From Aristolochia californica (taxonomy: Eukaryota > Streptophyta > Magnoliopsida > Piperales > Aristolochiaceae), in the NCBI GenBank assembly GCA_029961685.1, contig JARWKL010000009.1:8523758-8587757 (forward strand): a stretch of 64,000 nucleotides of DNA, written 5' to 3'. A program made the position numbers and the translations under genes. Below are positions 20,528 to 34,079 of the stretch, piece after piece (the stretch's first letter is position 1; each line of letters opens with the position of its first letter). The notes under the pieces were generated by a model. That model made no database searches. It saw nothing but the letters and a program-made list of their open reading frames with translations, and was not told the DNA's origin.

Positions 20528-21067
20528 ACCCATAACTGTCAGACTTTCATATTGCGCACATCACATCTATTCATGGAACCGTCTTATCATTATGACTCAA
20601 GTTTGTTGCAGGCTCGGTGTTCCAACTAAACCCGTTACAAGTTCTTTAATCTGACACCATTGGTTTAAGCATTCAGAAATGTGTGTTGTGATGATTGAAT
20701 GTGGGAGTGTAATTCTTAGATGTTCTAAAAGGATGGTTAATGTATCGTAATAACTTATATTACATTGTGTGATGAAGTACTTATTGAAATTTGAATATTA
20801 GAATGATGTTTTAGGAGCACAAGAATGGTTTATTATTCACACTTGTCTTGTTAGATTGTTTTTGTCTTCGTTTTTTTTTACCTCTTGCTCTTTATGGATA
20901 TTGCTCTATAGATTCCATTTCTCATTCAATCCTTTTCATCCAAATTCCAACTTTCATACAGTGAGAAAATACAATTTATGTGACCAGAATTTGAAACCAT
21001 CAAAACATCCAATCTGAAGTTGTGTGAGCAAACAAATTCCATTTCTCATTCAGTCCTTTCCATCCAA
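20528..21067 (+). repeat. Right flank of the unit, first copy (empty site)
   Basis: This segment contains 'ggctcggtgttccaac' uninterrupted at about 20,610, the target site used by the second copia element. It pairs most closely with 51,655-52,200 of unit 2. It ends abruptly at 21,065-21,067 where a 'caa' overlap joins it to truncated copia sequence. The same flank is found again at 22,370-22,860. Confidence 0.8.
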
Positions 21068-22369
21068 GTTCATATTCAACTTAAAATCGACGGGCTGTGC
21101 TGGTTTGATGATAAACCTTGTGGAGGTAATTCCACATATCTGCGGCAGTTTTGTAGGGCCTCAGATTTGGGTCTAGTGAGGCTCAAGAGATCCAAGTATC
21201 CAAGTCATGACTCTAGCATCCATGATGATCCATTTTGACAATGCGTTATCATCTCCAGGTGCCAGATCACTCCCATCAATATGACCCCATAAACCTCTTT
21301 CCTAAACAAATAACCGGAACCGAAATTCCCAAGTACTGTAGTTCTTGCCCGTGAACCGAATAGGAGCGAAATCGGACTGGTCTGCTGACATGATAAGATC
21401 GAATCTAGAAAAATTCCTAATGCACCCCCACAAGATAAGAAATTTCAAATAGACCCCTACACTTGCAGAAATCCAAGATTTGCCCCAGGTTAATAGAAAT
21501 TCAAATTAGACCCCCAAACTATTAGAAATTCGAAAAATGCCCTCACACCTTCAGAAATTCCAGAATGGCCCCCAAAACTTTCAGAAATTTCAAATTGGCC
21601 CCCAAAGGTTCGCAAATTGCATAACGACCTTATGCCAAATAATCAATCGAAAGCGCGGGAGAAAAAAAAATCGTACCTTCGTTCCCCCTTCCGGCGAGTT
21701 TCCCGACGAGAACCCCTTTCCCGTTGTAGCTTCTCCGGCAACGAAACCACCGATGGAGCTTTTTCGCCGACGAAACCACAACTTTCCCGAGTTCAGACAA
21801 TGCTTTCCGACAACCCCCAAAAACCACCCCTTTCGTTTCCCCTTCCGGCGAGAACCCTCTTTCTTTCGTTTCCCCATCCGGCTAGAACCCTCTTCCTGGC
21901 AACGGAACCCCCAAAGCTTTTTCGGCAACGGAACCACCCGACAAGTTTTTCTAACGATGCCCGAAATCAATGCCGAAAACAAAAAAAAACTCGTCGAACA
22001 ACATAGGTCGTCGAACAAAAATGTGTCAGACGGTTAATCTTCAGAGCACTGATACCATGACAAATAAAAATCAAGGGACTGGCGGAACAGTCCAAACACC
22101 CACAAGAGAGAGCGTAGCTCTCTGGTTTCACGGCGAAATGAAGCAGACGAAAGATTAATCAAAATGTTTTCATTGGGGATTTTCCCCCTTTCATTAGGCA
22201 TTTAACCTTTAGGTTTTCCTATTACAAAATGGCCCATGGGCCCAAGACAATACCCCCCCCCCCCCCCCCCCCATTAAGCCTAATCAAATAACCCTATGTA
22301 CATATCCCAAATTATACAACAATTATGAACATAAATTACATTTAATATACATTTTAACATATCGTAACA
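21068..22369 (-). mobile_element. Truncated 5' end of copia element 2
   Basis: This is homologous to 60,554-61,883: part of gag, the leader and the complete 5' LTR (22,058-22,369, 312 bp). The primer site (Met tRNA) lies at about 22,040-22,057. The leader holds the same minisatellite of 'agaaattcaaa..ccccca' units (21,410-21,610). After the LTR comes CGGTG, the same target duplication as at 61,884. The 3' four-fifths and 3' LTR are missing, replaced by empty-site flank. The LTR contains a run of 20 C (22,253-22,272). This is a recombination remnant, not an independent insertion. Confidence 0.88.
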
Positions 22370-23013
22370 CGGTGTTCCAACTATATTCATTAAAAGTTCT
22401 TTTATCTGACACCATTGATTTGAGCATTCAAAAATGTGTGTTGTGATGGTTGAATGTGGAAGTGTAATTCGTAGATGTTCTAAAAGAATGGTTAATGTAT
22501 CATAATAAGTTTTATTATATTGTGTGATGAAGTACTTATTGAAATTTGGATATTAGAATGATGTTTTAGGAGCACAAGAATGGTTTATTATTCACACTTG
22601 TCTTGTTAGTGTTTTTTGTCATTTTTTTTTCACCTCTTGCTCTTTATGGATATTGCGCTACATATTCCATTTCTCATTCAATCCTTTTCATCCAAATTCC
22701 AACTTCCATATAGTGAGAAGATACAATTTATGTGACCAGAATTTGAAACCATCAAAACGTCCAATCTGAAGTTGTGTGATCAAACATATACCATTTCTCA
22801 TTCAGTCCTTTCCATCCAAATGCCAACTTCGATACAATGAGAAATGCAATTTAAGTGAATAGTATTAGAAACCTTCAAAACTTCCTCCTAATACTCACCA
22901 AAGGAATTCTTCTCTTCTTGTCCACCAAACCACCGTCTTGGTACCATTCAACCTAAGGAATTGTTGAGTAAGTTAAATTAAAACTTCCTAAAAATGATAT
23001 AGATAATGCTCTA
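22370..23013 (+). repeat. Right flank of the unit, second copy
   Basis: This segment duplicates 20,612-21,060 and continues to the arm. It resembles 61,884-62,520 more than its own neighbour (shared 'gatggttgaatgtggaag' and 'gtaattcgtag', against 'gatgattgaatgtgggag' at 20,690 and 51,815). No gene is seen. Confidence 0.75.
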
Positions 23014-23511
23014 GGCCATCTCAAAGCCCTTCCCAAAAAATTCTAGAAATCCAAATCCAACGATATCCTCCACCAGTTTTGGGAAGGGATAGGTCCTCCC
23101 TTTCAGTGCTTATTTCTTGAGCCTAATGGACTTTAGCTATTTACATTTTCAGGTCCTTTCATACACCTTTCTTGTCACAAGGCAATATGGAATTTTCTTT
23201 TTTTAGATATTTGCACATCTTAAAAGAAAAAATTACTTTCGTACGAATAGGTTCCCTAGAAATCATTCCTAGAAACTTCAAGGGGGGGTAAGTGCATTTT
23301 CAAAGTTAAAGTGAAAGTAAATTATTTTTTTATGTTAGTATGCACAATGGAAAGTTTAGTGGAAAGTACGTAAGAGATTTATTAATAAAATACTCTAATA
23401 TATTTAAATTTTATAGGATATTTTTTATCTAACTTTTCTATTAATAAGTTAGGATAGATTTTAACTCTTCTTAATTCATCAATAATAATAAAATTAAACT
23501 TTATTTATTTA

Positions 23512-23551
<40 letters not shown>

Positions 23552-25010
23552 ATACTTAACAAATTTTACTTTTATGATATCCAAATGCTTAATCAAATTG
23601 TTACTTTTTAATATCTAAATTCTCACTCTTGAAATATTAATTAAATATAAATTAAAATTTATAAATTTATGTAAATAAAAAATATGGTATTTTATTATTA
23701 AAAAATAATTTTACAAATTTAATTTTATTATATTTTTTATTTAAATAAACTCTAATATATATAATTTATTTTAAAGTATTAAATAATCAAAAATAAATTA
23801 AGACAATTTATTTAATTAAGTATATATAAAATGATTAAACAATCCCTTAGTTTTATATTATCCAAATGTTAATCAAATTGTTACCTTACAAAATCTAAAT
23901 TCTCACTCTTAAAATAGTCATTAAATATAATGTAAAAATAAGGATTTTATATAAATAAATTTTTTTATTTTATAAAATCATCTAATATATTTAAAATTTA
24001 TTTTAGATAGCTAAATTTGGCTAAAATAAAATAAAATTTAAGTAGTTATAAATTAATAAAAACAACTAACTCGTTTTAAATAAATAAATAATTTCAAAAA
24101 ATATTAACATTACTCTGTTAGATTTAATTTTTATAATATAATTTTATTTAACTATTCTATCTATAACGTAAGATAAATTTCAACTTGTTTAAATTAATAA
24201 TTAATTACTTAAATAAATATTTAATTTTATTATTTTCAAATGCAAAAGTGAGAGGGCAGAATGAGCATACGAAGAGTGAAAGAGTGAGTTAGCGCGCTGG
24301 TGAAAGCTAATTGACTAGCCTTAGGGAGGAGTGGTTTCACTTTCCCTCGTTTTTTCTCAAGAATTAGTGCCACTCGCCACTTACGGTGCACACTAACAAG
24401 TTTTGGATTACTTTCGCTAGTGAAAGTAATTCATTTTCACTTTCACTTTCACTTCAGAGTGTACTAACGAGGCCTTAGTGTGCTCAATGAAAAGTACAAA
24501 GTAAAGTACTTTACTGTGTTAGTGTACACAATGGAAAATATAATGGAAAGTAGAAGATGGGTTTATTAATAAAATACTATGATAGATTTGACCTTATTAA
24601 AATAGTTTTATTTAGATTTTTCAATTAAAAAAATAAGATAAGAAACTTAAAAATTAAAAATAAACTAGGAGGAAGGTTTTCATGGGCTTCAAGAGCCCAT
24701 GGGATATTATCAATTTTTCCAACTCTATGGACTTCTAGAATGCTCTCACCACGATCGCCACCATCTACCCAATTTTGGGTTACTACAATTGATGGTATCC
24801 TAATTTCTTCCACCTATTGACCTAATATATAATTTGTTGTTTCTCTTTGTCTCGTTACTAACACCAAAATTGTAAATTGGAAGGAGGCCAAGATATGGAA
24901 CTGTGCATTCAAAAGGGTGGAGAAGGATACAAAGTTACCTAGAGAGAGCATTTGCACTACTGTTCCGATAGAGGCATTCCCGACGGTGTATCAGTTCGAC
25001 GATATTATCA
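23014..25010 (-). repeat. Right inverted arm of unit 1
   Basis: This is the reverse complement of the left arm at 620-2,589 and of 25,080-27,275. It includes the AT-rich domain with the ~300-bp modules (for example 'aattctcactctt' at 23,615 and 23,905), a (TA)n run at about 23,520-23,545 and the exon-like sequence at its outer end. The terminal 44 bp or so, starting 'gatattatcaattttt' at 24,703, are repeated at 24,999 where the arm breaks off. Confidence 0.85.
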
Positions 25011-25054
25011 ATTTTGCCAACTCTATGGGCTTCTAGAATGCTCTCCACAGTCGC

Positions 25055-25270
25055 TCACAAGTTCAACGCAACAGATTGGTCTTTCAATTCATACCTAATT
25101 TTTTCCAATTGATACGTTGTCGGGAGTGCCCCTATCGGAACAGTAGTGCAAATGCTCCCTCTGGGTAACCTTGCATCCTTCCCCGCCCTTTCGAATGGAT
25201 AGTTCCATATCTTGGCCTCTCTTCCAGTTTCCAATTTTGGTGTTAGAAACGAGATGAAGAGAAACAACAA
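25055..25270 (-). pseudogene. Exon-like fragment in left arm of unit 2
   Basis: Copy of 343-558 with one replacement in 71 codons (WNYP for WNCP). It sits beside the centre of the palindrome, opposite its own inverted version at 24,830-25,000. Confidence 0.45.
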
Positions 25271-27275
25271 ATTATTAACTAGGTCAATAGGTGGAAGAAA
25301 TTAGGATACCATCAAAATTGGGTAGATGGTGGCGATCATGGTGATAGCGTTCTAGAAGTTCATAGAGTTGGCAAAATTGAAAATATCCCATGGGCTCTTG
25401 AATGAAGGCCATGAAAGCCTTCCACCTAGTTTTATTTTTAATTTTTAAGTTACTTATCTTATTTTGTTAATTGAAAATTCTAAATAAAACTATATTAATT
25501 AGGTTAAATCTATCACAATATTTTATTAATAAACTCATCTTCTACTTTCCATTATATTTTCCATTGTGTATACTAACACAAGAAAGTACTTCACGTTGCA
25601 CTTTTCATTGAGCACACTAAAGCCCCATTAGTACAAAGTGAAAGTCAAAATAAAAGTAATTTCACTAGTGAAAATAACCCAAAACCTGTTAGTGTGCACC
25701 ATAAGTGTCAAGTGACAATTTTTCTTGAGAAAAACGAGAGAAAGTTAAATCACTCCTAAGGCTAGTGAATTCACTTTCACTCGCCTGCTCACTTGCTCTC
25801 TCACTCTTGTTATGCTCATTCTGCCCTCTCACTTTTGCATTTGGATATAATAAAATTAAATACATATAAGTAAATTAAAAAGCTTAATTAATTTATTAAT
25901 TTAAACAAGTTGCAATTTATCTTTCTTTATTAAAAAATAGTAAATAAAAGTATATTATAAAAGTTAAATCTAATTGAATAGTTTTATATAATAAAATACC
26001 GTATTTTTTATTTATATAAATTCTTTATTTTAATATTATATTTGATTTCTAATTTAAGAGTGAGAATTTAGATTTTACACAAGTAACAATTTCATTAAGA
26101 ATTTGGATATTATAAAAGTAAGTATTTGTTAGATCATTTTTAATCTATTTAATTAAATAAATAATTATTTTTAAAAAGCATTTATTGATTTAAAACATGT
26201 TAATATTTTTTAAAATTACTTATTAATTTAAAAATGTTAATTTTTAATTTTTAATTAATTTAAAACAACTTAAAATTATTTTATTTTAGTTAAATATAGT
26301 TATCTAAAGTAAAAGGTAAATATATTAGATGATTTTATAAAACACAATAAACTTTTTTATTTACATTAAATCCTTATTTTTAACATTATATTTAATCACT
26401 TATTTAAGAGTGAGAATTTAGAGTTTTTAAATTAACAATTTGATTAACATTTGAATAATATAAAAGTATGGATTTATTTAATCCTTTTATATATATTTAA
26501 TTAAATAAATAATCTTAATTTATTTTTAGTTATTTAATCATTTAAAATAAATTAAATATTTTTTTATTTAAATAAAAAATCTTATAAAATTTAATTTTAG
26601 AAGTAATTTTGAATAATAAAATACCATCTTTTTTTATTTAATTAAGTTTATAAATTTGAATATTATATTTAATTAATATTTCGAAAGTGAGAATTTAGAT
26701 ATTAAAAAGTAACAATTTGATTATGCATTTGGATATCATAAGAGTAAAAAAATTTAATTATTTTATTTCTATAATTAATTAATTAATTAATTAAATTATT
26801 ATTATTATTATTATTGATTAAGAAAGAAGAGTTAAAATCTATCCTAACTTATTAATAGAAAACTTAGATAAAAAATATCCTATAAAATTTAAATCTATTA
26901 GAATATTTTATTAATAATTTTCTTTTGTACTTTCCTCTATATTTTGCATTGTGCATACAAACACAAAAAAATAGTTCACTTTCACTTTCACTTTGAAAAT
27001 GCACTAACCCCCCCTTGAAGTTTCTTGGAATGATTTCTAGGAAAAATATTCATACTGAGGTAATCTTTTCTTTTAAGATGTGCAAATATTTGAAAAATAA
27101 AATTCCATATTGCCTTGTGACAAGAAAGGTGTATGAAAGGACCCGAAAATGTAAATAGTTAGTCCATTAGGCTCAAGAAATAAGCACTGAAAGGGAGCAC
27201 CTGTCCTTTCCCAAAACTAGTGGATGGTATCGCTAGATATGGATTTCTAGCATTTTTTGGGAAGGGCATTGAGAG
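25080..27275 (+). repeat. Left inverted arm of unit 2
   Basis: Near-identical direct copy of 368-2,589 and inverted relative to 23,014-25,005. The C tract is short here (six C at about 27,008). Confidence 0.85.
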
Positions 27276-27289
27276 GGCTTAGGGTTTTT

Positions 27290-27719
27290 GGCACCCTATT
27301 GAAGGACTCGTTATCACTTGCAAGAATTTGGAGATAATACTCCTACAGATGAAAGAGAAGTATTTAATCAAAGACACTCATCTTAACGGAATACTATCGA
27401 GCATATATTTGGGGCTTTAAAAGCTCATTTCAAGATATTAAAAGATGCTCCTCCTTTTGATTTTGATGTCCAGGTAAAAATTATGATTGCTTGTTGTATA
27501 TTGCATAATTATATACCCATGGAGGATTACATGGATTTATTTAAAGATGAAAAACATGATTCAAGTGATGATTTTGGTGAAGAACATTGTGAAGATAACA
27601 ATATAATTAAAAATGAAGACAGTGATAGTGGTGATGATTTTAAGGACGATGTGGACACTCAAATAAGTACTCAGAGGGAGTCTGCAATACAATCTACAAG
27701 AGCATCATATTTTTGAGAT
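27290..27719 (+). pseudogene. PIF/Harbinger transposase remnant, unit 2
   Basis: Copy of 2,604-3,061. It shares the TAA stop between HSS and RNTIE and has an extra TGA at 27,714-27,716 that removes the last 12 residues (after RASYF). The acidic tail is otherwise kept almost unchanged. Confidence 0.85.
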
Positions 27720-28984
27720 GTATTAGCAATTCAAATGTGGAAAAATTATTGACTATTATGTTTTAATGGCATTAAATATTTTTTTGGTTGTATTTTGTAT
27801 GTACAGTTGTAGCTTTTTTATATTAAATAGGTGATTGAGTTATATGTGTTTGTTGGAAGATAGGGCCCAAGCCCACACGACCGAGGAAGGCCCACATATC
27901 AAAGTGTGTTAGAAGATGGGCCCAAACCCATAAGACCAAGGAAGATCCATGCAACCAAGAGATATAGAAGATGGGCTCAAGGCCCACAAATGAAGGAGAA
28001 GGCCCATAGGCCCACATACAATGATGTTAGATGGTAAATAAAGAGTCATCTCATAGAGATGGCATTGATGTAATTAAGTTAAAGTTCCAGGGTTAAAACC
28101 CTAAACCCTAAGTTCAGGGTATTATTGTAATACAATAGTTTTATTAATCTATAAATAAAGCTTCAGGGGGAGGGTTAGGATCATCAATTCCATAAGATTT
28201 CTTCATCGAGTTTTCTCCCAATGGGTTTCTTTCCCTTTTTCTTCATGGAGTCCTGAAAATCAACATGGTATCAGACCTATGATTTTCAGGATTCCTACTA
28301 TGATTTTTCAGGTTTAATTCTCCTTCATTTCGGATTAGAATTTTTTTTTCTCTTTTAATTCTTAGACAGTTTGTTTTTTTTTTGGTTAAATTGTATCATC
28401 CACCATGCCTGTATGCTCGAGGCAACCACAACTCTCTCTCTCTCTCTCTGCACACTTTTTTTTCGTATCTATGTTGAGCCGAGTTGACTCGTCTTTATAG
28501 CATGAGCCCAACATGATAATCGATCGAAGGCAGCAGTATATGGGTTACTTCTTTGCTTTTTAGCATGAATGCAACTTGGTCCTGTCAACCCGATTCGTCT
28601 CTCAACCAGGAGAGTATCCTTCTACAAATAACTCTGGCGACCCATCAGAGGCAGGGATCCAGTTGGCTTCGTTACTGCACTAGCCACATTATTGTTCTCG
28701 TTGGAAATATTATAAAAGAAGATAGCTTCTTTTCGTCATGCGGCAAGCTCAAGAGCCAGAGGAAGCTTCATGGTATCTCTTCGACGAGGCCGGTCTTCTC
28801 TCCGTCCCATAGATCCGTGTGTTGCTGCTGTCGGATGTTACTACTGCTTTTTGACGGTCTACGCTAGCATTGTCTTCGTCTGCCTTCTCCTTCATTGACA
28901 ACACTCTACTGACGCTGCTAAGCTTCCTGAGCGCCAGCTATGCGCTCTGTTTATTGCCTTCACTGGAGAAGACGAGTTTGGTTT

Positions 28985-29321
28985 TGTCAAATTGGGTTGA
29001 AGGCCCTATCCTAAAATGACTAGCCACTTAGTAAACCTCTTTCGCCAACTAATAAATGCAAGATTTTTATACTCACTAATGTATGTAGGACTATCGTTAA
29101 CACTCCCCCTCACGTGGTAGCATGAGGATAATTTGGATTCACATGGTAGCACGTGGATAATTTGGGTGGATGACCACATATGAGAACCTTGCTCTGATAC
29201 CATATCAAATTGGGTCGAAGTCCCTATCCCAAAATGACTAGCCACGTAGGAAACCTCTTCTGCCAACTAATAAATGCAAGATTTTTATACTCACTAATGT
29301 AAGTGGGAACTATCATTAACA
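28985..29321 (-). mobile_element. TRIM element, unit 2 copy
   Basis: Copy of 4,307-4,651, with primer site at about 29,190-29,204 (rc of 'gctctgatacca') and the same GGTTT/GGTTC flanks. A small deletion in the interior accounts for the shorter length. Confidence 0.88.
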
Positions 29322-30281
29322 GGTTCCATTTCTCGTGGAGAGATGGAAAAATCTTGCTAGAAATCTCCACCACTGTCATTCCAACAACCGTAATATCGTT
29401 CTTGAAATCAATAGTCACCATCCAGAATTATTTTGTTGTTGCTTATTATCTTCCAGCCAACATGTTTTCTGTTGGAAATATTTTTTCGGAAAGCACCAGT
29501 AAGCTCGAATCAGTCATCTTACCAATCATATATTTCGGGAAGATCTTGATTTGATTTTACCTGCTTTAAGGCAACTCAAAAAAGTTCCAAAAAGAGCATG
29601 TCTTGTTGATTATACAAGTTCTTCGCTAGATTATTTTCTTTGCCACAGAAACAGCCTGAGACACCGAGGAAATCTCTGTGTGTCCATCTTCTCTGCTATT
29701 TTATTCCGGAAAGATTATTTCTGATCTTGATTCGATCTTGCTCTATTCATAAGGATCTCCAGCCATTGCTCTGCCATCACTATCCTGCTGTTGCCGGTTC
29801 TGGACGAAGAAAGTTTTTTGCCGCTCTGTTCGGTTGGGGAAGAAGGCACTGTTTCCCAATTAAAGGTTCCTCAGTTAAGAAATTTTATCTGAGCACTGGT
29901 TCAGTGCATGAGCTATCCCATAACCCGGACCGGCGAGTTAACCCAATAGCTTTCCAACCGAGCGTGACTTCTGTTCTGGGTCATGTTAAATGGGCTCGAG
30001 CCCATTTCACCTGCTGCTATTGTGTCTCTTTTGATGAGACATTATTATTGAAGAAGAGACAGCCTCATACCATTATTTATTTGTTCCTGTAAAAAATATT
30101 TGTGATTGAGAGTCCATGATGGAGGAACTATATCCCCGTCAAAAATATCAAAATTATTTGTGGTTAGGAGTCTATGACGGAGGAACCTCATCCCAATAAA
30201 AAATACCAAAATTATTTGTGGTTGGGAGTCCATGACAGAGGATCAAAAATATTTCTGGTTGGAAGTTCATGATGGAGGAAT

Positions 30282-30965
30282 TGTTAGTGTGTCAATGCCC
30301 ACCTCTCACGAATTATTGCCAATCTAATGTATTCACTGGCCCCCAATTATGAGGAGAGCCAATGTCGAGAGTGAGTAAATTAGTTAACAGTTCTGGCTTT
30401 GACGCTGATGAGGTCAAATTGTGACCGCAATGGTTATTTGTGAAGAAAATGTAAAACGAACGCGGGGTTCGGGGCGACAGCCCCGACGCGGGTCCAAGGG
30501 GGCTGGCCCCCTTGGCGACGGGGTCCAGGGAGACCCAAGCATGAACGAAAAATTAAAAGGACTCAACTGTAAACGGGAATTAATGGAAGGAGCGAAAAAT
30601 AGAGGTGACTCTGTACTGACCGTTCCAGTGGACGGAGGGTACAGAGGCATCCATCGGCGCCGGAAGAGAAAGGAAGCTTCCTTTATCTTATTTCCGTAGC
30701 TGTCTCCCTGCTGTCTTCCTCGATTCAGTGCTACAAATCACCTATAAATAGAGGTGTTCTTCAGCAACAAATCGCATCCAGAGTAATACCTATTCCCTGT
30801 TCGTTTTCATTTTTAGTTTCTTCTTCTGTAAGTCCAGAAGCCATTGAAGCTTTTCTAAGAGTATGTGGTGGGACGAAATCAGCTTTGTATTAAAATAAAG
30901 TTCTGCGTTGGCTATCTTCTTGATTGTTGTTACGATGTTCCTGGGCTGAGCTTACTCTGTTTTAT
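30282..30965 (+). mobile_element. Solo LTR, unit 2 copy (684 bp)
   Basis: Undisturbed version of 5,845-6,877, flanked by GGAAT and GGAAC, with TATA box at about 30,744. Confidence 0.65.
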
Positions 30966-33900
30966 CGGAACTTCATCCCCGTAAAAAATATAAAAAATAT
31001 TTGAAGTCGGAAGTCCATGATGGAGGAAATTATAATTATATTTATGTTACTTTCCCCCATTAATATCATATATTACTCTACCACTTGAGACTCGTTGTCC
31101 TGTGGAGGGACACGGTGGTGGAGGTGGACACTTCAGAGCAATTCCGATAGACACACTACCTACAAAAGACGGAGTATGTCCTACATCCAACATGAGTTAT
31201 GACTGAAGTATGGAGCAATGTCTTAGTGGTTAGGAGTGATTTACTCTCACTGATATTATGCCAACTGGGTCTCATGAACGAGAGCACTAGCATGAGGGAG
31301 AGTGTTGGAAGATGAAGGCATATTGGAAAATGTGCCATTTTATAAAAAAATATTATACATCATTTGCAGCAAGCTGGGAATTCATATTGTTCGCTCACCC
31401 CCAACTTGAGGGGGAGTGTTGGAAGATAGGGCCCAAGCCCACACGACCAAGGAAGGCCCAAGCCCATAAGACCAAGGAAGACATGCAACCAAGAGATATA
31501 GAAGACGGGCTTAAGGCCCACAGATCAAGGAAAAGGCCCATAGGCCCACATACAATGATGGCAGGATGTAAATAAAAAGTCATTTCATAGAGTTGGCATT
31601 ATTGTAATTAAGTTAAAGTTCTAGGGTTAAAACCCTAAACCCTAAGTTCAGGGGTATTATTGTAATATAGTAGGTTCATAAATCTATAAATAGAGATTCA
31701 GGGGGAGGGTTAGGATCATCAATTCCATAACCCTTCTTCCTCAAGTTTTCTCCCAATGGATTTCTTTTCCTTTTTCTCCATGAGATAAATTCATGGAGTC
31801 CTGAAAATCAACAATGTTATTTTTTATTTTTATTATTACGTTGTTAGCATAGTACAATGGGTAATGAATTTAAACAAATATAACCTGCGAATATACGTTA
31901 GTTTAAGTGTGATAATTTAAACACTTTTAATATAATAATTGCATTAAGTTTTTTTATATTATAAAAGTAAGTATTCGTGTGAATATTTTAATTTTTATAT
32001 ATTAAGTTAATAAATTAATATTATTTTGATATTACTAATAGATATTGAGATAAAAAATATTTTATAATATCCTTTTTATATAACTGTTGAATTTATGGAA
32101 AAGATAAATACTTCATTGATTTGTTGTAATCAGAGTACATGAACCTCTATTTATAATATAGGAAGGTAGTAGAGTCCAATTACAATTAAACTATACCTTT
32201 GTCCCAATTACACCCAAACTCTAACACTTAAAGATAAGTCCTAACATAATTAAATAACTCAATATAAAAAGAAAACTAACATGACTAAAACACCTTTAAA
32301 CTGAAACTCTTCTAAGAGACATGCTTCCATAATAATTTTGGTTCTGCAAGACTTCTTATTGTGTAGGACTCATCATGCCACCTCACGTTATCATGGTGGG
32401 TCCCACCAGCTCGTGTGATCATGGCGAGTCCATGTCTTATGGGTTTGGACCCATCTTCCAACACTTCCCCTCAAACTGGGGACGAGAGAGCATTATGAAC
32501 TCCTATCTTGCTACAAATGATGTATAGGATCTTGTCGTATAAAATGGTAGTCCTCCATATCATCCAACACTCCCCCTCACACTGGTGTTCTCTTTCATGA
32601 GGCCCAACTGGCATAAGATAAGTGAGAGTAAAATCACTCCAAGCCGTATGACATCACTCCATACTCCAGTCATAACCCATGCTGGATATAAGGCCTACTC
32701 CTATCATTCTCAGGTAGTGGCACTCCTATCTTTTGTAGGTAGTGGGTTTATACGTAGAGCTCAGAAGTGCAGAAAAAACTCCTCCATCACCGTGTCCCTC
32801 CCTAGGACAATGACTTTCAAGTGGCAGGAGTAATAACTACCACTTATGGGGGGTAACATATATGTAGTAATAAGCTCCTCCATCGCGGTGTCCCAACCCG
32901 GGCACTGATACGTGATAAATGCTTGTTATTCACAAGACGGCAATAAAAGACCTGATAAGTGGGTAATGTCCGTCATTCATAAGACAGTGATAAAATACCC
33001 ACAATATATATATAAAGTCTCAATGGACTTAAACTCCCAACCAAAGCAACACACAAGAGGTTGGCCCAAAGAAGTATGTAAGAGTCAAATAAAGGATGGT
33101 AGGAGTAAGGTTGTCAAATAACCAATAAGTAATAGGTAAAGAGGAAGATAGGATGCTGAGGCCACCACTTTTTCAATAATAATGTCTCATCAAAAGAGAC
33201 ACAATAAGTGCAGCTAAAATTTGCCCGAGCCCATATAACATGAACCAAAATAATAAAATCCTTGCAAAAACCCATGAAATAATCTGATACGATTACCTGT
33301 ACCAATTAATATGTTGACCAAGGAATATGTTGTGAATACCTCAAAATAATAATCCAGCCAGAGAAATAGAATCGAGTCGAGTTGAATCAAGTATCTCCAA
33401 TAATTACCACAATTATTACTGCGAGTCAAGATTTTTTATCTTTAATTTTCTTTGCTGCAAAAAATTTCTTCTTAGATGCAAAATTTTCATCTTTTGTGCT
33501 CCCCCTTTCTTGAATATATTGGTCACATGAAACTTACCACAACATATGGAATAAAATACCTCTTTCTTGTACTTCTCTCCCTAAAGCTGGGAGGTAATGG
33601 TAATATTCCTATCTTGAACTAAATAACATAGATGTAGTAACCAAAAAAGGGGGTAAGTGAGATATTTTTTTGATACAGTTGATCAATAACAACAACTCAA
33701 AAAGTGACGCAAAACAATTGGCTTAAATTTGGATTTTGTAAAGTCACAGGATGCCAGTATGACCTTTAATTCTTCCAATGCGAATATATCCTTAAATATA
33801 GATCAGATTGACATGAAATTTTCTCCTTCTAAAACTAGACTTAAATACCTTTCATCAAAGTATAATTTATTTTCATAAAATATACTTCTAGTGAGATATA

Positions 33901-34079
33901 TAATCTGATATATTTGGGTATATGCCGAACTAAGTATTTTTTCCCCTTTTTCTAGCATGACCATTGACTCTTCCAAGATCAATATCTCCATATAAAAAAG
34001 TCAGATATAGAATTGGTTGAATAATTAAAAAAATAGACTTTTATATATTTATTTTTATATATAATTCTCCATATAAAGT

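Larger units (their letters stand above)
27851..31813 (+). mobile_element. Non-autonomous copia-type LTR element, unit 2 copy
   Basis: LTRs lie at 27,851-28,264 and 31,417-31,813, with the primer site at 28,265 and polypurine tract at about 31,404-31,416. Relative to unit 1 it lacks about 225 bp (5,309-5,530 region; junction at about 29,975) and the 348-bp duplication. Flanks are GTGTT and ATGTT, as in unit 1. Confidence 0.85.

Noticed and set aside
19988..20533. 181-codon frame on - strand in the GC-rich segment
   Set aside because: In unit 2 the corresponding frame is broken by the poly-C run and differs throughout; low-complexity Ser/Pro/Arg composition expected from GC-rich non-coding DNA.
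21590..22018. Overlapping frames of 129-166 codons on both strands
   Set aside because: They are the repetitive 'ccttccggcgag' leader of a copia element; frames on both strands arise from low stop-codon content, not from a gene.
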